DNA from: Veillonellaceae bacterium
GTDB taxonomy: Bacteria; Bacillota; Negativicutes; Veillonellales; Negativicoccaceae
Length of the DNA: 64,000 bases
Assembly (NCBI GenBank): GCA_022771805.1
Contig: JALELM010000020.1
Coordinates: 62,001-126,000 of the forward strand
Reading direction: 5' to 3'
The translations under genes and the position numbers were made by a program. Shown in pieces: positions 26,416 through 35,036 of the stretch. Every line of letters begins with the position of its first letter. The stretch's first letter is position 1. A model generated the notes under the pieces. It saw only the letters and a list, made by a program, of their open reading frames with translations, was not told the DNA's origin and ran no database searches.

Positions 26416-27229
26416 GGCGGCCGAGTGGCAATGGCACCTGCTCTTTCTGCTGGTACTGATTGTGCTGCTGTACCCGATAATCTTTGCGGTTTCGACCTCA
26501 TTTAAGACAATGGCGGAAGCGTTTTCGGGCAGTTTGCACCTGTTGCCGCAGACGCCGACCCTGTCGGCCTATGAACGGGTGCTGCTGGTGATTCCGTTCT
26601 TCCGGATTTTGGGGAATACCTTTTTTGTGGCGGCATTGGTGACGGCATTCAAGCTGCTGACCGGCGTGTTAGCGGCATACGCATTCGTTTTTCTTGATTT
26701 TCGCGGGAAAAAGTTCCTGTACTTCGTGCTGATCAGTACGATTTTCATTCCGTTTACGGTGATCATGATCCCGAACTACATCACGCTGTCCAAGCTGGGG
26801 CTGATCGACAACCTCGTCGGGGTGGCGTTGCCGCAGCTGGCGGATGCGACCGGGATTTTCCTGTTGCGCCAGCACATGAAAGGGATTCCGGCGGCGTTGA
26901 TGGAAGTGGCGGATCTGGAAGGCGCATCGCATCTGTACCGCCTGCGCTCCATCGTGATTCCGTTGGTGCGGCCGGCGATTCTCTCCATCGGGATTATTTT
27001 CTTTATCAATTCCTGGAATGAATACGTGTGGCCGGCATTGATGATCAAGAGTCAGGCGCAGTATACATTGTCATTGGCTCTGCAGATGTTCGTCAGTGCG
27101 GAAGGCGGTACGGATATACCGGTCGCTATGGCGGTTTCCACGTTGACGATGTTGTTGCCGTTGGCATTGTATGCGATGTGCCAGAAATTCATCATCAGTA
27201 CATTCGCACAATCGGGGATAAAGGGGTAG
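26405..27229 (+). CDS. ABC transporter permease (UgpE/MalG-like)
   Basis: A 274-residue six-TM permease. The EAA loop is MEVADLEGASHLYRLRSIVIPLVRP, with the usual WNEYVWP segment after it. Its start is inside the 3' end of the preceding permease gene, indicating coupled translation. Confidence 0.9.
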   Translation: MKTKAAEWQWHLLFLLVLIVLLYPIIFAVSTSFKTMAEAFSGSLHLLPQTPTLSAYERVLLVIPFFRILGNTFFVAALVTAFKLLTGVLAAYAFVFLDFRGKKFLYFVLISTIFIPFTVIMIPNYITLSKLGLIDNLVGVALPQLADATGIFLLRQHMKGIPAALMEVADLEGASHLYRLRSIVIPLVRPAILSIGIIFFINSWNEYVWPALMIKSQAQYTLSLALQMFVSAEGGTDIPVAMAVSTLTMLLPLALYAMCQKFIISTFAQSGIKG

Positions 27230-27233
27230 AGTT

Positions 27234-28328
27234 ATGCACAGTATTGTGTTGGAAAATGTAAGCAAACGCTTCGGCGACAAGGTCGTTATCGACGATATGA
27301 ATTTGGCCGTGCGAAAAGGCGAGCGGTTGATCCTGCTCGGCTCGTCCGGTTGCGGCAAATCGACAGTGCTGCGGATGATCGCCGGGCTGGAAACCGTCAC
27401 TTCGGGGACATTGCGCCTGAACGGTGAAGTGGCGAACGACATGGATGCGGGCGATCGCGGGGTGGCGATGGTTTTCCAGAACTATGCGTTGTTTCCGCAT
27501 ATGACGGTAGAGGACAATATTTCCTACGGTCTGCGTATCCGCAAATTGCCGAAGGAAGAAATCGGCCGGCGCGTGCGGGAGGCGATGGAGCTCCTGCAAC
27601 TGGACGGCTTGGCCGAGCGTCTGCCCAGGCAATTGTCGGGCGGACAGCGGCAGCGTGTCGCTCTGTGCCGCGCGCTTGTCAATCAGGCGGACTTCTTCTT
27701 CCTCGATGAACCGCTTTCGAACCTGGACGCACAATTGCGCGCGCATGCCCGCAAGGAATTGGTTAAAATCCATGAGTTGTACGGGCAGACGTTGCTTTAC
27801 GTCACGCATGACCAGATCGAAGCGATGACGGTCGGGCAGCGCATTGCTGTCTTGGACGGGGGCAAAGTGCAGATGCTCGACACGCCGCAGCGTGTGTACA
27901 GCCGGCCGGCGAATCTGTTCGTGGCGACCTTCATCGGCTCACCGTCGATGAATATCATTCCGGTGGAGCGGACGGAGCACGGGCTGCGTATCAACGGTAC
28001 GGACATCGTGCCGGATGCGGCTTGGCGGCAGGTGCTGGCTGCAGCGGACACGAGGGATTTGCGGCTCGGGATCCGGCCGGAGCACATGACGCTGACGACG
28101 GAACCGGAGGAAGGTGCCGTGCCGATCGAGATCACGTATGTGGAAGATTACGGGAATCACGTCGGCTATTATTTCACGGCGAATGAAAAAGAAATCATTG
28201 CCATTCGCAGCGAACGAGCCATAGCGGCCGGCAGTACGGCGTATTGGCGGCCTGACTCGCAGCGGCTGCATTTCTTTGCGGGCGAAACCGGACTGAATAT
28301 CGGTTATCCGGCGGAATGGGAGGCATAA
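27234..28328 (+). CDS. ABC transporter ATPase (UgpC/MsmK-like)
   Basis: A 364-residue ATP-binding subunit. Walker A GSSGCGKST, Q-loop VFQNYALFPHMTV, signature LSGGQRQRVALCRAL, Walker B DFFFLDEPLSNLD, and the H-loop VTHDQIEA. A C-terminal TOBE/OB domain of the MalK type follows (GIRPEHM). It starts 4 bases after the permease. Confidence 0.93.
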   Translation: MHSIVLENVSKRFGDKVVIDDMNLAVRKGERLILLGSSGCGKSTVLRMIAGLETVTSGTLRLNGEVANDMDAGDRGVAMVFQNYALFPHMTVEDNISYGLRIRKLPKEEIGRRVREAMELLQLDGLAERLPRQLSGGQRQRVALCRALVNQADFFFLDEPLSNLDAQLRAHARKELVKIHELYGQTLLYVTHDQIEAMTVGQRIAVLDGGKVQMLDTPQRVYSRPANLFVATFIGSPSMNIIPVERTEHGLRINGTDIVPDAAWRQVLAAADTRDLRLGIRPEHMTLTTEPEEGAVPIEITYVEDYGNHVGYYFTANEKEIIAIRSERAIAAGSTAYWRPDSQRLHFFAGETGLNIGYPAEWEA

Positions 28329-29129
28329 ATGAAGTACTACATCAGCACCCTGGTCACGGGTGTGGATCATCGCAGTGAAACGTTTGACAGCTTGGCGCGG
28401 GAAATCGACAGCTGGCAGGAGCCGGATGTCGGCGTGGAGCTTATCGCGTTCACGCATGATGAAGCATATTGGGAGCGCCTGCTCGCCGTGCTGCCGGAAC
28501 TGACCTGTCCGCGGACATTCCACGGACCGTGGCTCGGTGTCGAGGCGACTTCCGCACCGGACAGCGAAGCGGGTCGGTGGCTGCGGGAGGCCTATACGCG
28601 GGTATTCGATCTGGCGGCACGTTACGATGTCGGCCATGTGGTCGTGCATTACTCGCAGCTGCACTTTACGCCCGAGGCATTGCCCGCAGCGCAGGCAAAC
28701 GCCTATACCAATCTCGGCGATTTATTGGAACTGGCGGCGGAGCGCGGTGTGAATATGGCGATCGAGAACCTCGCCAAACAACCGAGCGGACAGCATTTGT
28801 TTACGAATGAGGAATACGTTGCGTTGTTTGAACGCTTTCCCCAGGCGCGGGCACTGATCGATGTCGGCCATGCGAATGTCAACAAGTTGCCCGTACACGA
28901 TTTCCTGCAGCAGTATGCTTCGCGGGTGGTCGGCTACCATTTGAATAATAACGACGGTGAAGCCGACCGTCACTGGAATATTCATCGCGGCACGTATGAT
29001 TTGCGTACGCATATGCGGTGGGCGAAAGAGTATACGCCCGCTGCGAATGTCGTCTTGGAGTATGAGCCGCATGTCGGTTTGAGTACGGAGGAGCTGCACG
29101 AACAGATCCGGGAATTACAGGCCATGTAA
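28329..29129 (+). CDS. TIM-barrel sugar phosphate isomerase/epimerase-like enzyme
   Basis: A 266-residue AP-endonuclease-2-type TIM barrel: FHGPWLGVEAT, VVVHYSQLHF, NMAIENL, ALIDVGHANV, GYHLNNNDGEADRHWNIHRGTYD, VVLEYEPHVG. The His, Glu and Asp residues fit the usual metal site. It begins at the base after the ATPase stop, so it belongs to the transport operon. It occupies the place taken by the glycerophosphodiesterase in classical ugp operons. The actual reaction is unknown. Confidence 0.78.
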   Translation: MKYYISTLVTGVDHRSETFDSLAREIDSWQEPDVGVELIAFTHDEAYWERLLAVLPELTCPRTFHGPWLGVEATSAPDSEAGRWLREAYTRVFDLAARYDVGHVVVHYSQLHFTPEALPAAQANAYTNLGDLLELAAERGVNMAIENLAKQPSGQHLFTNEEYVALFERFPQARALIDVGHANVNKLPVHDFLQQYASRVVGYHLNNNDGEADRHWNIHRGTYDLRTHMRWAKEYTPAANVVLEYEPHVGLSTEELHEQIRELQAM

Positions 29130-29130
29130 A

Positions 29131-29160
29131 AGAACGGTCCCGCCGGGGCCGTTCTTTTTT
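29131..29160 (+). terminator. Terminator of the ABC operon
   Basis: AGAACGGTCCC-GCC-GGGGCCGTTCT followed by six Ts, two bases after the last stop. Confidence 0.9.
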
Positions 29161-29375
29161 GCCTTGCGGCCGAAGTCGGGCGGGATATTGCGGCAGGCAG
29201 AAAGCCGCTGCCGCTCGCCTCGGATTCCGGCTAAAAAGCATTGGTAAAACGAAGTGAAATTTGTTATGCTGTAGTTGCAAGGAATGAGTATGATGCATGT
29301 GTATCGGTCGGCCGCAAGTGCTCCGGGAAACACCGGTGACGGACACGGGGCAGAATGCGGGCAGGGAGGTGCTGC

Positions 29376-29711
29376 ATGACGGAAACGATGAAGGAAACGA
29401 TTTGGGAAGAGCTGGGCTTTGTTCTCGGGGAAGAGGACGGAGAGCCGTTGTGGGTGCAGGATTTTGAGGACGGTCGCTATGCGGTGGTGACGGATCAGGA
29501 CGGCAATGCGCCGGCAACGGAAATGACACCGCTTTACTGGACATTGTACGATGCCGAAGGGGCATTTTGCTGGTCGGTCAGCCTGCCGAACGCGACGGTG
29601 CTGCGCGAACTCGTCGGCGATGCGACCGGTGAAGCGTTGATTGAGCGCTTGGCGGCACGTCGTCGCCAAAACGTGGAGGAATGGGAACGGGAAAGGGAGG
29701 CGGGACAATGA
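29376..29711 (+). CDS. Hypothetical acidic protein upstream of the crotonase
   Basis: A 111-residue soluble, strongly acidic protein (EELGFVLGEEDGEPLWVQDFEDG) with a charged helical C-terminus. ATG 29376 follows GGGAGGTG. It is expressed from a TTGGTA-N18-TATGCT promoter with TGn extension near 29255-29280. It overlaps the crotonase gene by four bases (ATGA), so the two are coupled. No family recognised. Confidence 0.72.
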   Translation: MTETMKETIWEELGFVLGEEDGEPLWVQDFEDGRYAVVTDQDGNAPATEMTPLYWTLYDAEGAFCWSVSLPNATVLRELVGDATGEALIERLAARRRQNVEEWEREREAGQ

Positions 29712-30487
29712 TTACGGAAACAACCGGTTGGAAAAATGTGCGAATCAGAGAAGAAGAGGAAGGTATCGCCGTCGTACGTATTGCGCGGCCGGAAGCGCTG
29801 AACGCCTTGAACGTGGAAACGATGAAAGAGCTGGACTGCCTGTTTTCCATGTTGCAGACGGATCCGGAGATCGATGTCGTCATCGTGACGGGGGAAGGCG
29901 AACGAGCCTTTGTCGCCGGTGCGGACATTAAAGAAATGGCGGCAATGGATACGCTCGAAGGGCGCAAATGGGGGCTTTACGGCCAGCAGGTTCTGCAGCG
30001 GCTGGAAGACATGGTGCAGCCCGTGATTGCCGCGGTGAACGGTTTTGCCCTGGGCGGCGGTTGCGAATTGGCCTTGGCCTGCGATTTTCGCTATGCCGCA
30101 CCGAATGCGGTGTTCGGGCAGCCGGAAGTAAAATGGGGGATTTGCGCCGGCTTCGGTGCCACCCAGCGATTGGTACGGGCGGTAGGCCCGGGAATGGCGA
30201 AAGAATTGCTGTATACGGCGGAATTCATTTCCGCGGAAGAAGCGTTGCGGATCGGCCTGGTCAATCGGGTCGTGCCGCAGGAGGAACTGTTGCCGACCGC
30301 GTTGGCGACGGCAAAGACGATCCGAGCGAACGCAAAACAGGCGGTGCAATCCACGAAGCAGGCGATTTTGCACGGGCAGGATTTGGATCAGCGTGCGGGA
30401 ATCGCGTACGAAGCACAATTGTTCGGGATGTGTTTTGCCACGGCGGAACAAAAGGAACGGATGGCTTCGTTCGGCAAGAAAAAATAA
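29708..30487 (+). CDS. Enoyl-CoA hydratase/isomerase family protein (crotonase-like)
   Basis: A 259-residue crotonase-fold enzyme. The oxyanion-hole segments GEGERAFVAGADIKEM and ALGGGCELALACD and a QPEVKWGICAGFGATQRL stretch (second catalytic Glu) fit 3-hydroxybutyryl-CoA dehydratase-type members, which serve butyrate or beta-oxidation-like pathways. No other butyrate genes are in the window, so the exact substrate is open. ATG 29708 overlaps the previous stop. Confidence 0.88.
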   Translation: MITETTGWKNVRIREEEEGIAVVRIARPEALNALNVETMKELDCLFSMLQTDPEIDVVIVTGEGERAFVAGADIKEMAAMDTLEGRKWGLYGQQVLQRLEDMVQPVIAAVNGFALGGGCELALACDFRYAAPNAVFGQPEVKWGICAGFGATQRLVRAVGPGMAKELLYTAEFISAEEALRIGLVNRVVPQEELLPTALATAKTIRANAKQAVQSTKQAILHGQDLDQRAGIAYEAQLFGMCFATAEQKERMASFGKKK

Positions 30488-30493
30488 GCAATA

Positions 30494-30523
30494 AAAAAAC
30501 TGCGTGGCAACGCAGTTTTTTTA
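30494..30523. terminator. Bidirectional terminator
   Basis: AAAAAACTGCGT-GGCA-ACGCAGTTTTTT between the convergent crotonase and 2-hydroxyacid dehydrogenase genes. Confidence 0.92.
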
Positions 30524-30527
30524 TTAC

Positions 30528-31478
30528 TCAATAGCCGCGGGTCTTATCGATTTCATGCAACAGCGGTTGTCCGTTGCACCAGCGGCGCCAGTTTTCCGCC
30601 AACCGCGCGATGATCTTGTCAAGGAAATCAGCGGTCAGCGCACCGCTATGTGCCGTGATGAGGACATTCGGCAATTGCCAAAGCGGCGAATCGGCCGGCA
30701 ACGGCTCGGTAGCGAATACGTCCAGGCAGGCAAAGCCGATTTCCTTATTTTTTAAGGCGTCTATCAGCGCGTTTTCGTCAACGAGGGAGCCGCGAGCCAC
30801 GTTGATAAAGCAGGAGTCCGGCTTCATGGTCGCGAATTCCGCCGATCCGAAGAAATGATCCGTTTCCGGTGTGCCCGGCAGAGCGCAGACGACATAGTCG
30901 GCTTCGCGCAGATAGTGGAGCGTTTCGGCGGCGGTGGCGACAACATCCGCGAGCTCCTCGGTCGTCCGCGACTGCTTTATCGCGATGACGCGCATGCCGA
31001 ATGCTTTGGCGCGACGGGCGGTTTCCTTGCCGATCCCGCCGAAGCCGGCAATTAATACCGTTTTGCCGACCAGCGAGCGGAAGGGGCGCCGTTTCCAGAC
31101 GCCTTCGCGCTGCTGCATATACGCTTCGGCGAGATGATGTGTCGCAGCCAGCAAAAAGGCGAAGATGCGCTCCGCAACGGGTGCGTCGTGAATACCGCCG
31201 GTATTCGTCAGGCGGATGTCGCTTTCCTGCACTGCCGGCGGCAGCAATTTTTCGATGCCGGCACTGAGCGAGTGCAGCCAGCGCAGATTCGGCGCCGCTT
31301 GAAGAATCGGGGCGGGATCCTGGAAACCCCAAAGCGCGACGGCCTCCGCAGCGGCCAAATGGGGCAGGGCATCCTCCACCTTGGCAAATGCGTGGACGAC
31401 AGTATCGGGAGCGGCATCTTGCAGCAACTGCAGCTGTGCTTCCGACAGACGATTCAGAACAATCAATGTATGAGACAT
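30528..31478 (-). CDS. D-2-hydroxyacid dehydrogenase
   Basis: A 316-residue NAD-dependent enzyme of the D-isomer-specific family. Nucleotide-binding GFGGIGKETARRAKAFGM, the arginine motif NVARGSLVD and the catalytic His region ITAHSG are visible. GRHPR/glyoxylate-reductase-like members share this length. It is divergent from an L-2-hydroxyacid dehydrogenase, with about 110 bases between the two starts. Confidence 0.9.
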   Translation of the reverse strand: MSHTLIVLNRLSEAQLQLLQDAAPDTVVHAFAKVEDALPHLAAAEAVALWGFQDPAPILQAAPNLRWLHSLSAGIEKLLPPAVQESDIRLTNTGGIHDAPVAERIFAFLLAATHHLAEAYMQQREGVWKRRPFRSLVGKTVLIAGFGGIGKETARRAKAFGMRVIAIKQSRTTEELADVVATAAETLHYLREADYVVCALPGTPETDHFFGSAEFATMKPDSCFINVARGSLVDENALIDALKNKEIGFACLDVFATEPLPADSPLWQLPNVLITAHSGALTADFLDKIIARLAENWRRWCNGQPLLHEIDKTRGY

Positions 31479-31497
31479 GGGTCACCTCCTTAAATTC

Positions 31498-31557
31498 ATT
31501 ATACCTTACTTTCCGACGCGGTAATATCTTGTCTAAGCGCGTCAACTTTGGTATCAT
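31498..31557. promoter_or_regulatory. Divergent promoters of the D- and L-hydroxyacid dehydrogenase genes
   Basis: Plus strand: TTGTCT (31529-31534), 17 bases, TATCAT (31552-31557) with a TGn extension. Minus strand: TATAAT (31503-31498) with only a weak -35 near 31526. Confidence 0.7.
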
Positions 31558-31589
31558 GCAGAAAAAAGGAGATTGGGAGGAAAGAGAGT

Positions 31590-32549
31590 ATGGGAATTCA
31601 GGAACGACGGATCGGGATCATCGGCGCGGGCAATGTCGGCTCGCATGTCGCATTCGCCCTGGCTACGCAGGGTGAGGTCGATGAAATTTTACTGAATGAT
31701 TTGAAAATCGAAAAAGCGGCGGCCGAAGCAATGGATATCGAGGACGCGGTATCCTATCTGCCGCACCATGTGGAAGCACGCTACAGCGATATCGAAGACA
31801 TGGGGCGTTGCGACATTCTGGTCATAGCTGCGGGGGCTTTGCCGCAAAACGATCAGTCGCGACTGGATGCGCTCGACGAGACGGTGAAGGTAATGGATGA
31901 TATCATTCCGCGCATCCGAAAGTCGGGCTTTGACGGGATTATCATCGGTATTTCCAATCCGGCGGATGTCATTGTCGCCTACCTGCAGGAAAAACTGCAA
32001 TGGCCGACGCATAAGATCCTGTCCACCGGCACGGCGCTGGACTCGGCTCGCCTGCAAAAGCAGTTGTCGCGCAAACTCGGCGTGAATCGCCGCTCGCTGA
32101 CGGCATATGCCATGGGAGAGCACGGCTTTTCGGCGATGATTCCCTGGTCGCATGTGTATGTCGCCGGGAAACCGCTGGCGCAGCTGTTGCAGGAGCGACC
32201 GGAACGCTACAGTGTCGATGACTATGAAAAAGAACTCGAAGAAATGAAACAGGGCGGCTACATGGTGTTGAAAGGAAAAGGCTGCACGGAATTCGGTATC
32301 GCGACTTGCACGGTCGAAATTGTCCGGGCGATTTTCCATGACGAACATAAAATTTTGCCCTGCTCGGTGTACTTGGACGGTGAATACGGCCAGGAGCCGG
32401 TGTTCGCCTCGGTACCGGCGATGCTCGGCAAAAACGGGGTGGAAGAAATCATTGAGATTCACTTGACGGAAGAAGAGGCGCAGCGTTTCAATCAATCGAC
32501 GAATATTTTGCGGCAGCATTTGGCGCAGGCACTCGGCGAAAACGCGTGA
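31590..32549 (+). CDS. L-lactate / L-2-hydroxyacid dehydrogenase
   Basis: A 319-residue lactate/malate dehydrogenase family member. IGIIGAGNVGSHVA, the Arg-containing substrate loop (PQNDQSRLD), ISNPADV and the catalytic histidine in GEHG are present. The loop before the Arg differs from standard lactate dehydrogenases, so an L-2-hydroxyisocaproate-type specificity for branched 2-oxoacids is possible. ATG 31590 follows GGGAGG; homology begins there. Confidence 0.88.
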   Translation: MGIQERRIGIIGAGNVGSHVAFALATQGEVDEILLNDLKIEKAAAEAMDIEDAVSYLPHHVEARYSDIEDMGRCDILVIAAGALPQNDQSRLDALDETVKVMDDIIPRIRKSGFDGIIIGISNPADVIVAYLQEKLQWPTHKILSTGTALDSARLQKQLSRKLGVNRRSLTAYAMGEHGFSAMIPWSHVYVAGKPLAQLLQERPERYSVDDYEKELEEMKQGGYMVLKGKGCTEFGIATCTVEIVRAIFHDEHKILPCSVYLDGEYGQEPVFASVPAMLGKNGVEEIIEIHLTEEEAQRFNQSTNILRQHLAQALGENA

Positions 32550-32658
32550 GCAAATATGCCGAGGGCGGGACGGAACTGTTGTGCCGAAACCTCAGTTTCT
32601 ACCGAATTGACGGTCGTTACGCCGAAGATTAAAGGAAAACGAAGAAGTAAACTTGTGT

Positions 32659-32704
32659 AAAAATTACCGTTTTGCACTATACAAAGCGGTAATTTTTGTT
32701 ATAA
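32659..32704 (+). promoter_or_regulatory. Inverted repeat and extended -10 promoter of the outer-membrane protein gene
   Basis: An AAAAATTACCG / CGGTAATTTTT hairpin (32659-32669 with 32687-32697) can end the dehydrogenase message. The extended -10 TGT-TATAAT (32696-32704) directly after it would start the next gene. Confidence 0.65.
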
Positions 32705-32734
32705 TGAATGTACCAGTAAAAGGAGGGATGAAAT

Positions 32735-33250
32735 ATGCGTAAATTGGCAGTAATGACGGCCATCTGTGCACTGGCGGTGACCGGTGCGGCGTTGGCGGCG
32801 CCTGTTACGTACATCCCGGAAGGCGGCACCAACATCGGGTACAATTACAACGGCGCTCGTGACGGAGCGCATGCGGTATATGCCGAACATGGTATTGCGA
32901 ACCGGGTGGTCGTGGGTCTCGAATACCGCGACCTGGTACACGACGGCAATGAATGGGATGTGTACGGCAAGTATCGCTTGAGCGATAATGTATACGTGAC
33001 CTTGGGCAACCGTAACTATGAAGTGGTCGGCAACAAGATCTATGCGGGTCTGGAAGGCATGACCTATCTGTCGGACAAGTTTGACGGGTATGCCAGCGTC
33101 AAAGTCAGCAGCGAAGAAAAGGAATACAAAGTCGGTGCATTGTACGACTTGAGCCCGAATTTCGATCTCGATGTGAACTACACCTATCGTGATCGTGACG
33201 AAAATATCAATCGCCAGGGCGTGGGTGTCGGCGTGAACTATCGTTTCTGA
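32735..33250 (+). CDS. Small outer-membrane beta-barrel protein (YfaZ/OmpA-like barrel)
   Basis: A 171-residue secreted protein. Sec signal peptide (residues 1-22, ALA-AP cleavage) is followed by alternating hydrophobic/polar segments consistent with an eight-strand barrel, ending in the aromatic GVGVNYRF, the usual BAM signal. It is the strongest sign that the organism has an outer membrane. Monocistronic with its own promoter and terminator. Confidence 0.82.
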   Translation: MRKLAVMTAICALAVTGAALAAPVTYIPEGGTNIGYNYNGARDGAHAVYAEHGIANRVVVGLEYRDLVHDGNEWDVYGKYRLSDNVYVTLGNRNYEVVGNKIYAGLEGMTYLSDKFDGYASVKVSSEEKEYKVGALYDLSPNFDLDVNYTYRDRDENINRQGVGVGVNYRF

Positions 33251-33259
33251 TTCAATTAA

Positions 33260-33293
33260 AAGATGATTCCCTGTTTCGGGAATCATCTTTTTT
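33260..33293. terminator. Bidirectional terminator
   Basis: AAGATGATTCCC / GGGAATCATCTT hairpin with T-run, between the outer-membrane protein gene and the convergent CLC gene. Confidence 0.88.
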
Positions 33294-33310
33294 GTTGCCG
33301 CAAACGGACT

Positions 33311-34843
33311 TTATTTTTCATCGGTGTGGAAATAACTGCGAAAAGCCGTCAGTGCCGCTCGCGGCATGACGAAGACGATCCGATCGTTCGGCTGCAGCAC
33401 CGTTGCGCCGCGGGCAACGGTCGACCCGCCGGTGCGGTCGATTTTGGTGATCAGCACGTCGGGCGGCAGGCGCAGGTCGCGGATGGCGACGCCGCAGAAG
33501 CGGCTGCGCGGCGGCAGGGGCGTCACGACCTGAATCATGGTCGGATCCCCGTCCGCCAACGGTGAGGTCGTCCGTAACAGGTTCTGCAAGAGGTATTCGT
33601 AAATCGGCTTGGTGCCGAGCGCATTGGCGGTATAGTAGGCGCAAAGACAGCAAATCGCCAGCGGCAGAAAATAGGAAACACGCTGCGTCATCTCGAAGAT
33701 CAGCAGCATCGAGGTCAGCGGGTTACGCATGACGGCGGTCAGGTAGCCGGCCATGGCGAGAACGATAAAGAAGGCATTGAATTCGCCGCCGAACAGTTGG
33801 GCGAAGAGACAGCCCAGAATGCCGCCCTGAATGAGGATCGGCAGGAAAATACCGCCGGGAACGCCGGAGGTAAAGGAGATCAGGGAGAAAAGGAGTTTCA
33901 CTGCAAAGAGCACGAGCAGAAACAGCCAGGTGTGATCGTTGGCGAGCAGGGTCGGGAGCAACGTGCTGCCGCCGCCGAGTACGGCGGGGAAGGCGAGGAA
34001 GAGCACGAACGAAACGAGGAATGCGGGGATCGGCCGAAAGACAATGTACAGGCCGAGCTTGCCGTATACCCGGTAGCAGGCCTGCATGAGGACATAGTAG
34101 AGACCGCCCGCCAGCCCCAGGACAACACCGAGCAGGACAATGCGCGGATACAAGCCGATCGGGACGGTGCCGATCGCCGGAAAACGAAGAATCGGCTCCA
34201 GCCCGAATACATAATGGCTGAGAATATCGGCCGTCAGCGCGGCGGAAAAGCAACTGATGATGAGCTTTTTGGAAATGTAGCGGTGAATTTCCTCCAACGA
34301 AAAGAGAACGCCGGACACCGGCGCATTGAATGCGACGGACAGACCGGCGGCCGCGCCGCAGGTAAGCAGGTACTGTTCGCGGATGCGGTCGAGACGAAGC
34401 CAACGGGAAATCAATTTGCCGCACATGGCGCCGAGTTGGATGGACGGCCCCTCCCGCCCGAGAGAAAGGCCGCCGCCCGCCGCCAATGTGCCGCCGACGA
34501 ATTTGCCGAGCAGGACTCGCTCCGGGCGGCTTTGCAGCCGGTGCGCGACTTCGGCGCAAACCTGCGGAATACCGCTGCCGCCGGCATGCGGTTCCGCACG
34601 GACGACAAAGCCGCAGAGAACGGCAAGCACGCACAGCGCAACGAGCCAGAGCGGCGCAAGCTGCGGCATGGCGGCGAGCAGTTGCGCCATGGAGGCGACG
34701 AGATCTTCCGCCTCGCTGATGAGCAGCCGGTAGGCGATCCCCGCGATGCCGGCGAGCAGGCCGACGGCAATGCCCTGCCAGAGCAGCGACGACTCGGTTT
34801 TTAAGTCTTTGTGTTGGAGTTTTTGAACGGATTGCAATTTCAT
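33311..34843 (-). CDS. CLC-family chloride/proton antiporter with TrkA-C domain
   Basis: A 510-residue membrane protein. Selectivity motifs GSGIP and GREGPSIQ (gating Glu), FSLEE (position of the proton Glu of exchangers), GGIFLP and a late Tyr are all present. A C-terminal RCK-C/TrkA-C-like domain (about residues 425-505, VAIRDLRLP...NDRIVFVMP) replaces CBS domains. It exports or exchanges chloride or fluoride for protons across the inner membrane. Confidence 0.92.
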   Translation of the reverse strand: MKLQSVQKLQHKDLKTESSLLWQGIAVGLLAGIAGIAYRLLISEAEDLVASMAQLLAAMPQLAPLWLVALCVLAVLCGFVVRAEPHAGGSGIPQVCAEVAHRLQSRPERVLLGKFVGGTLAAGGGLSLGREGPSIQLGAMCGKLISRWLRLDRIREQYLLTCGAAAGLSVAFNAPVSGVLFSLEEIHRYISKKLIISCFSAALTADILSHYVFGLEPILRFPAIGTVPIGLYPRIVLLGVVLGLAGGLYYVLMQACYRVYGKLGLYIVFRPIPAFLVSFVLFLAFPAVLGGGSTLLPTLLANDHTWLFLLVLFAVKLLFSLISFTSGVPGGIFLPILIQGGILGCLFAQLFGGEFNAFFIVLAMAGYLTAVMRNPLTSMLLIFEMTQRVSYFLPLAICCLCAYYTANALGTKPIYEYLLQNLLRTTSPLADGDPTMIQVVTPLPPRSRFCGVAIRDLRLPPDVLITKIDRTGGSTVARGATVLQPNDRIVFVMPRAALTAFRSYFHTDEK

Positions 34844-35036
34844 AAATAAATTCCCTTGTTTGCACTTACGACAGTATGTATTGGTATTGTACCACTAAAA
34901 CGGAACGGGCTGCCAAGCGGCAGGTTTGTTATACAAAATTTGTTTATTCTTTTCGTAAAATGACGGCAGACATCCTCGGCGACCGAATATGTGCTACAAT
35001 GAGTGTATCTGAAAGAGAAATGGGGAGGAAATACCC

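Noticed and set aside
24110-29311. 15-base match ATGTGTATCGGTCGG at 24110-24124 and 29297-29311, both ahead of coding regions
   Set aside because: A single 15-mer pair is expected by chance in 64 kb, and the flanks do not match.
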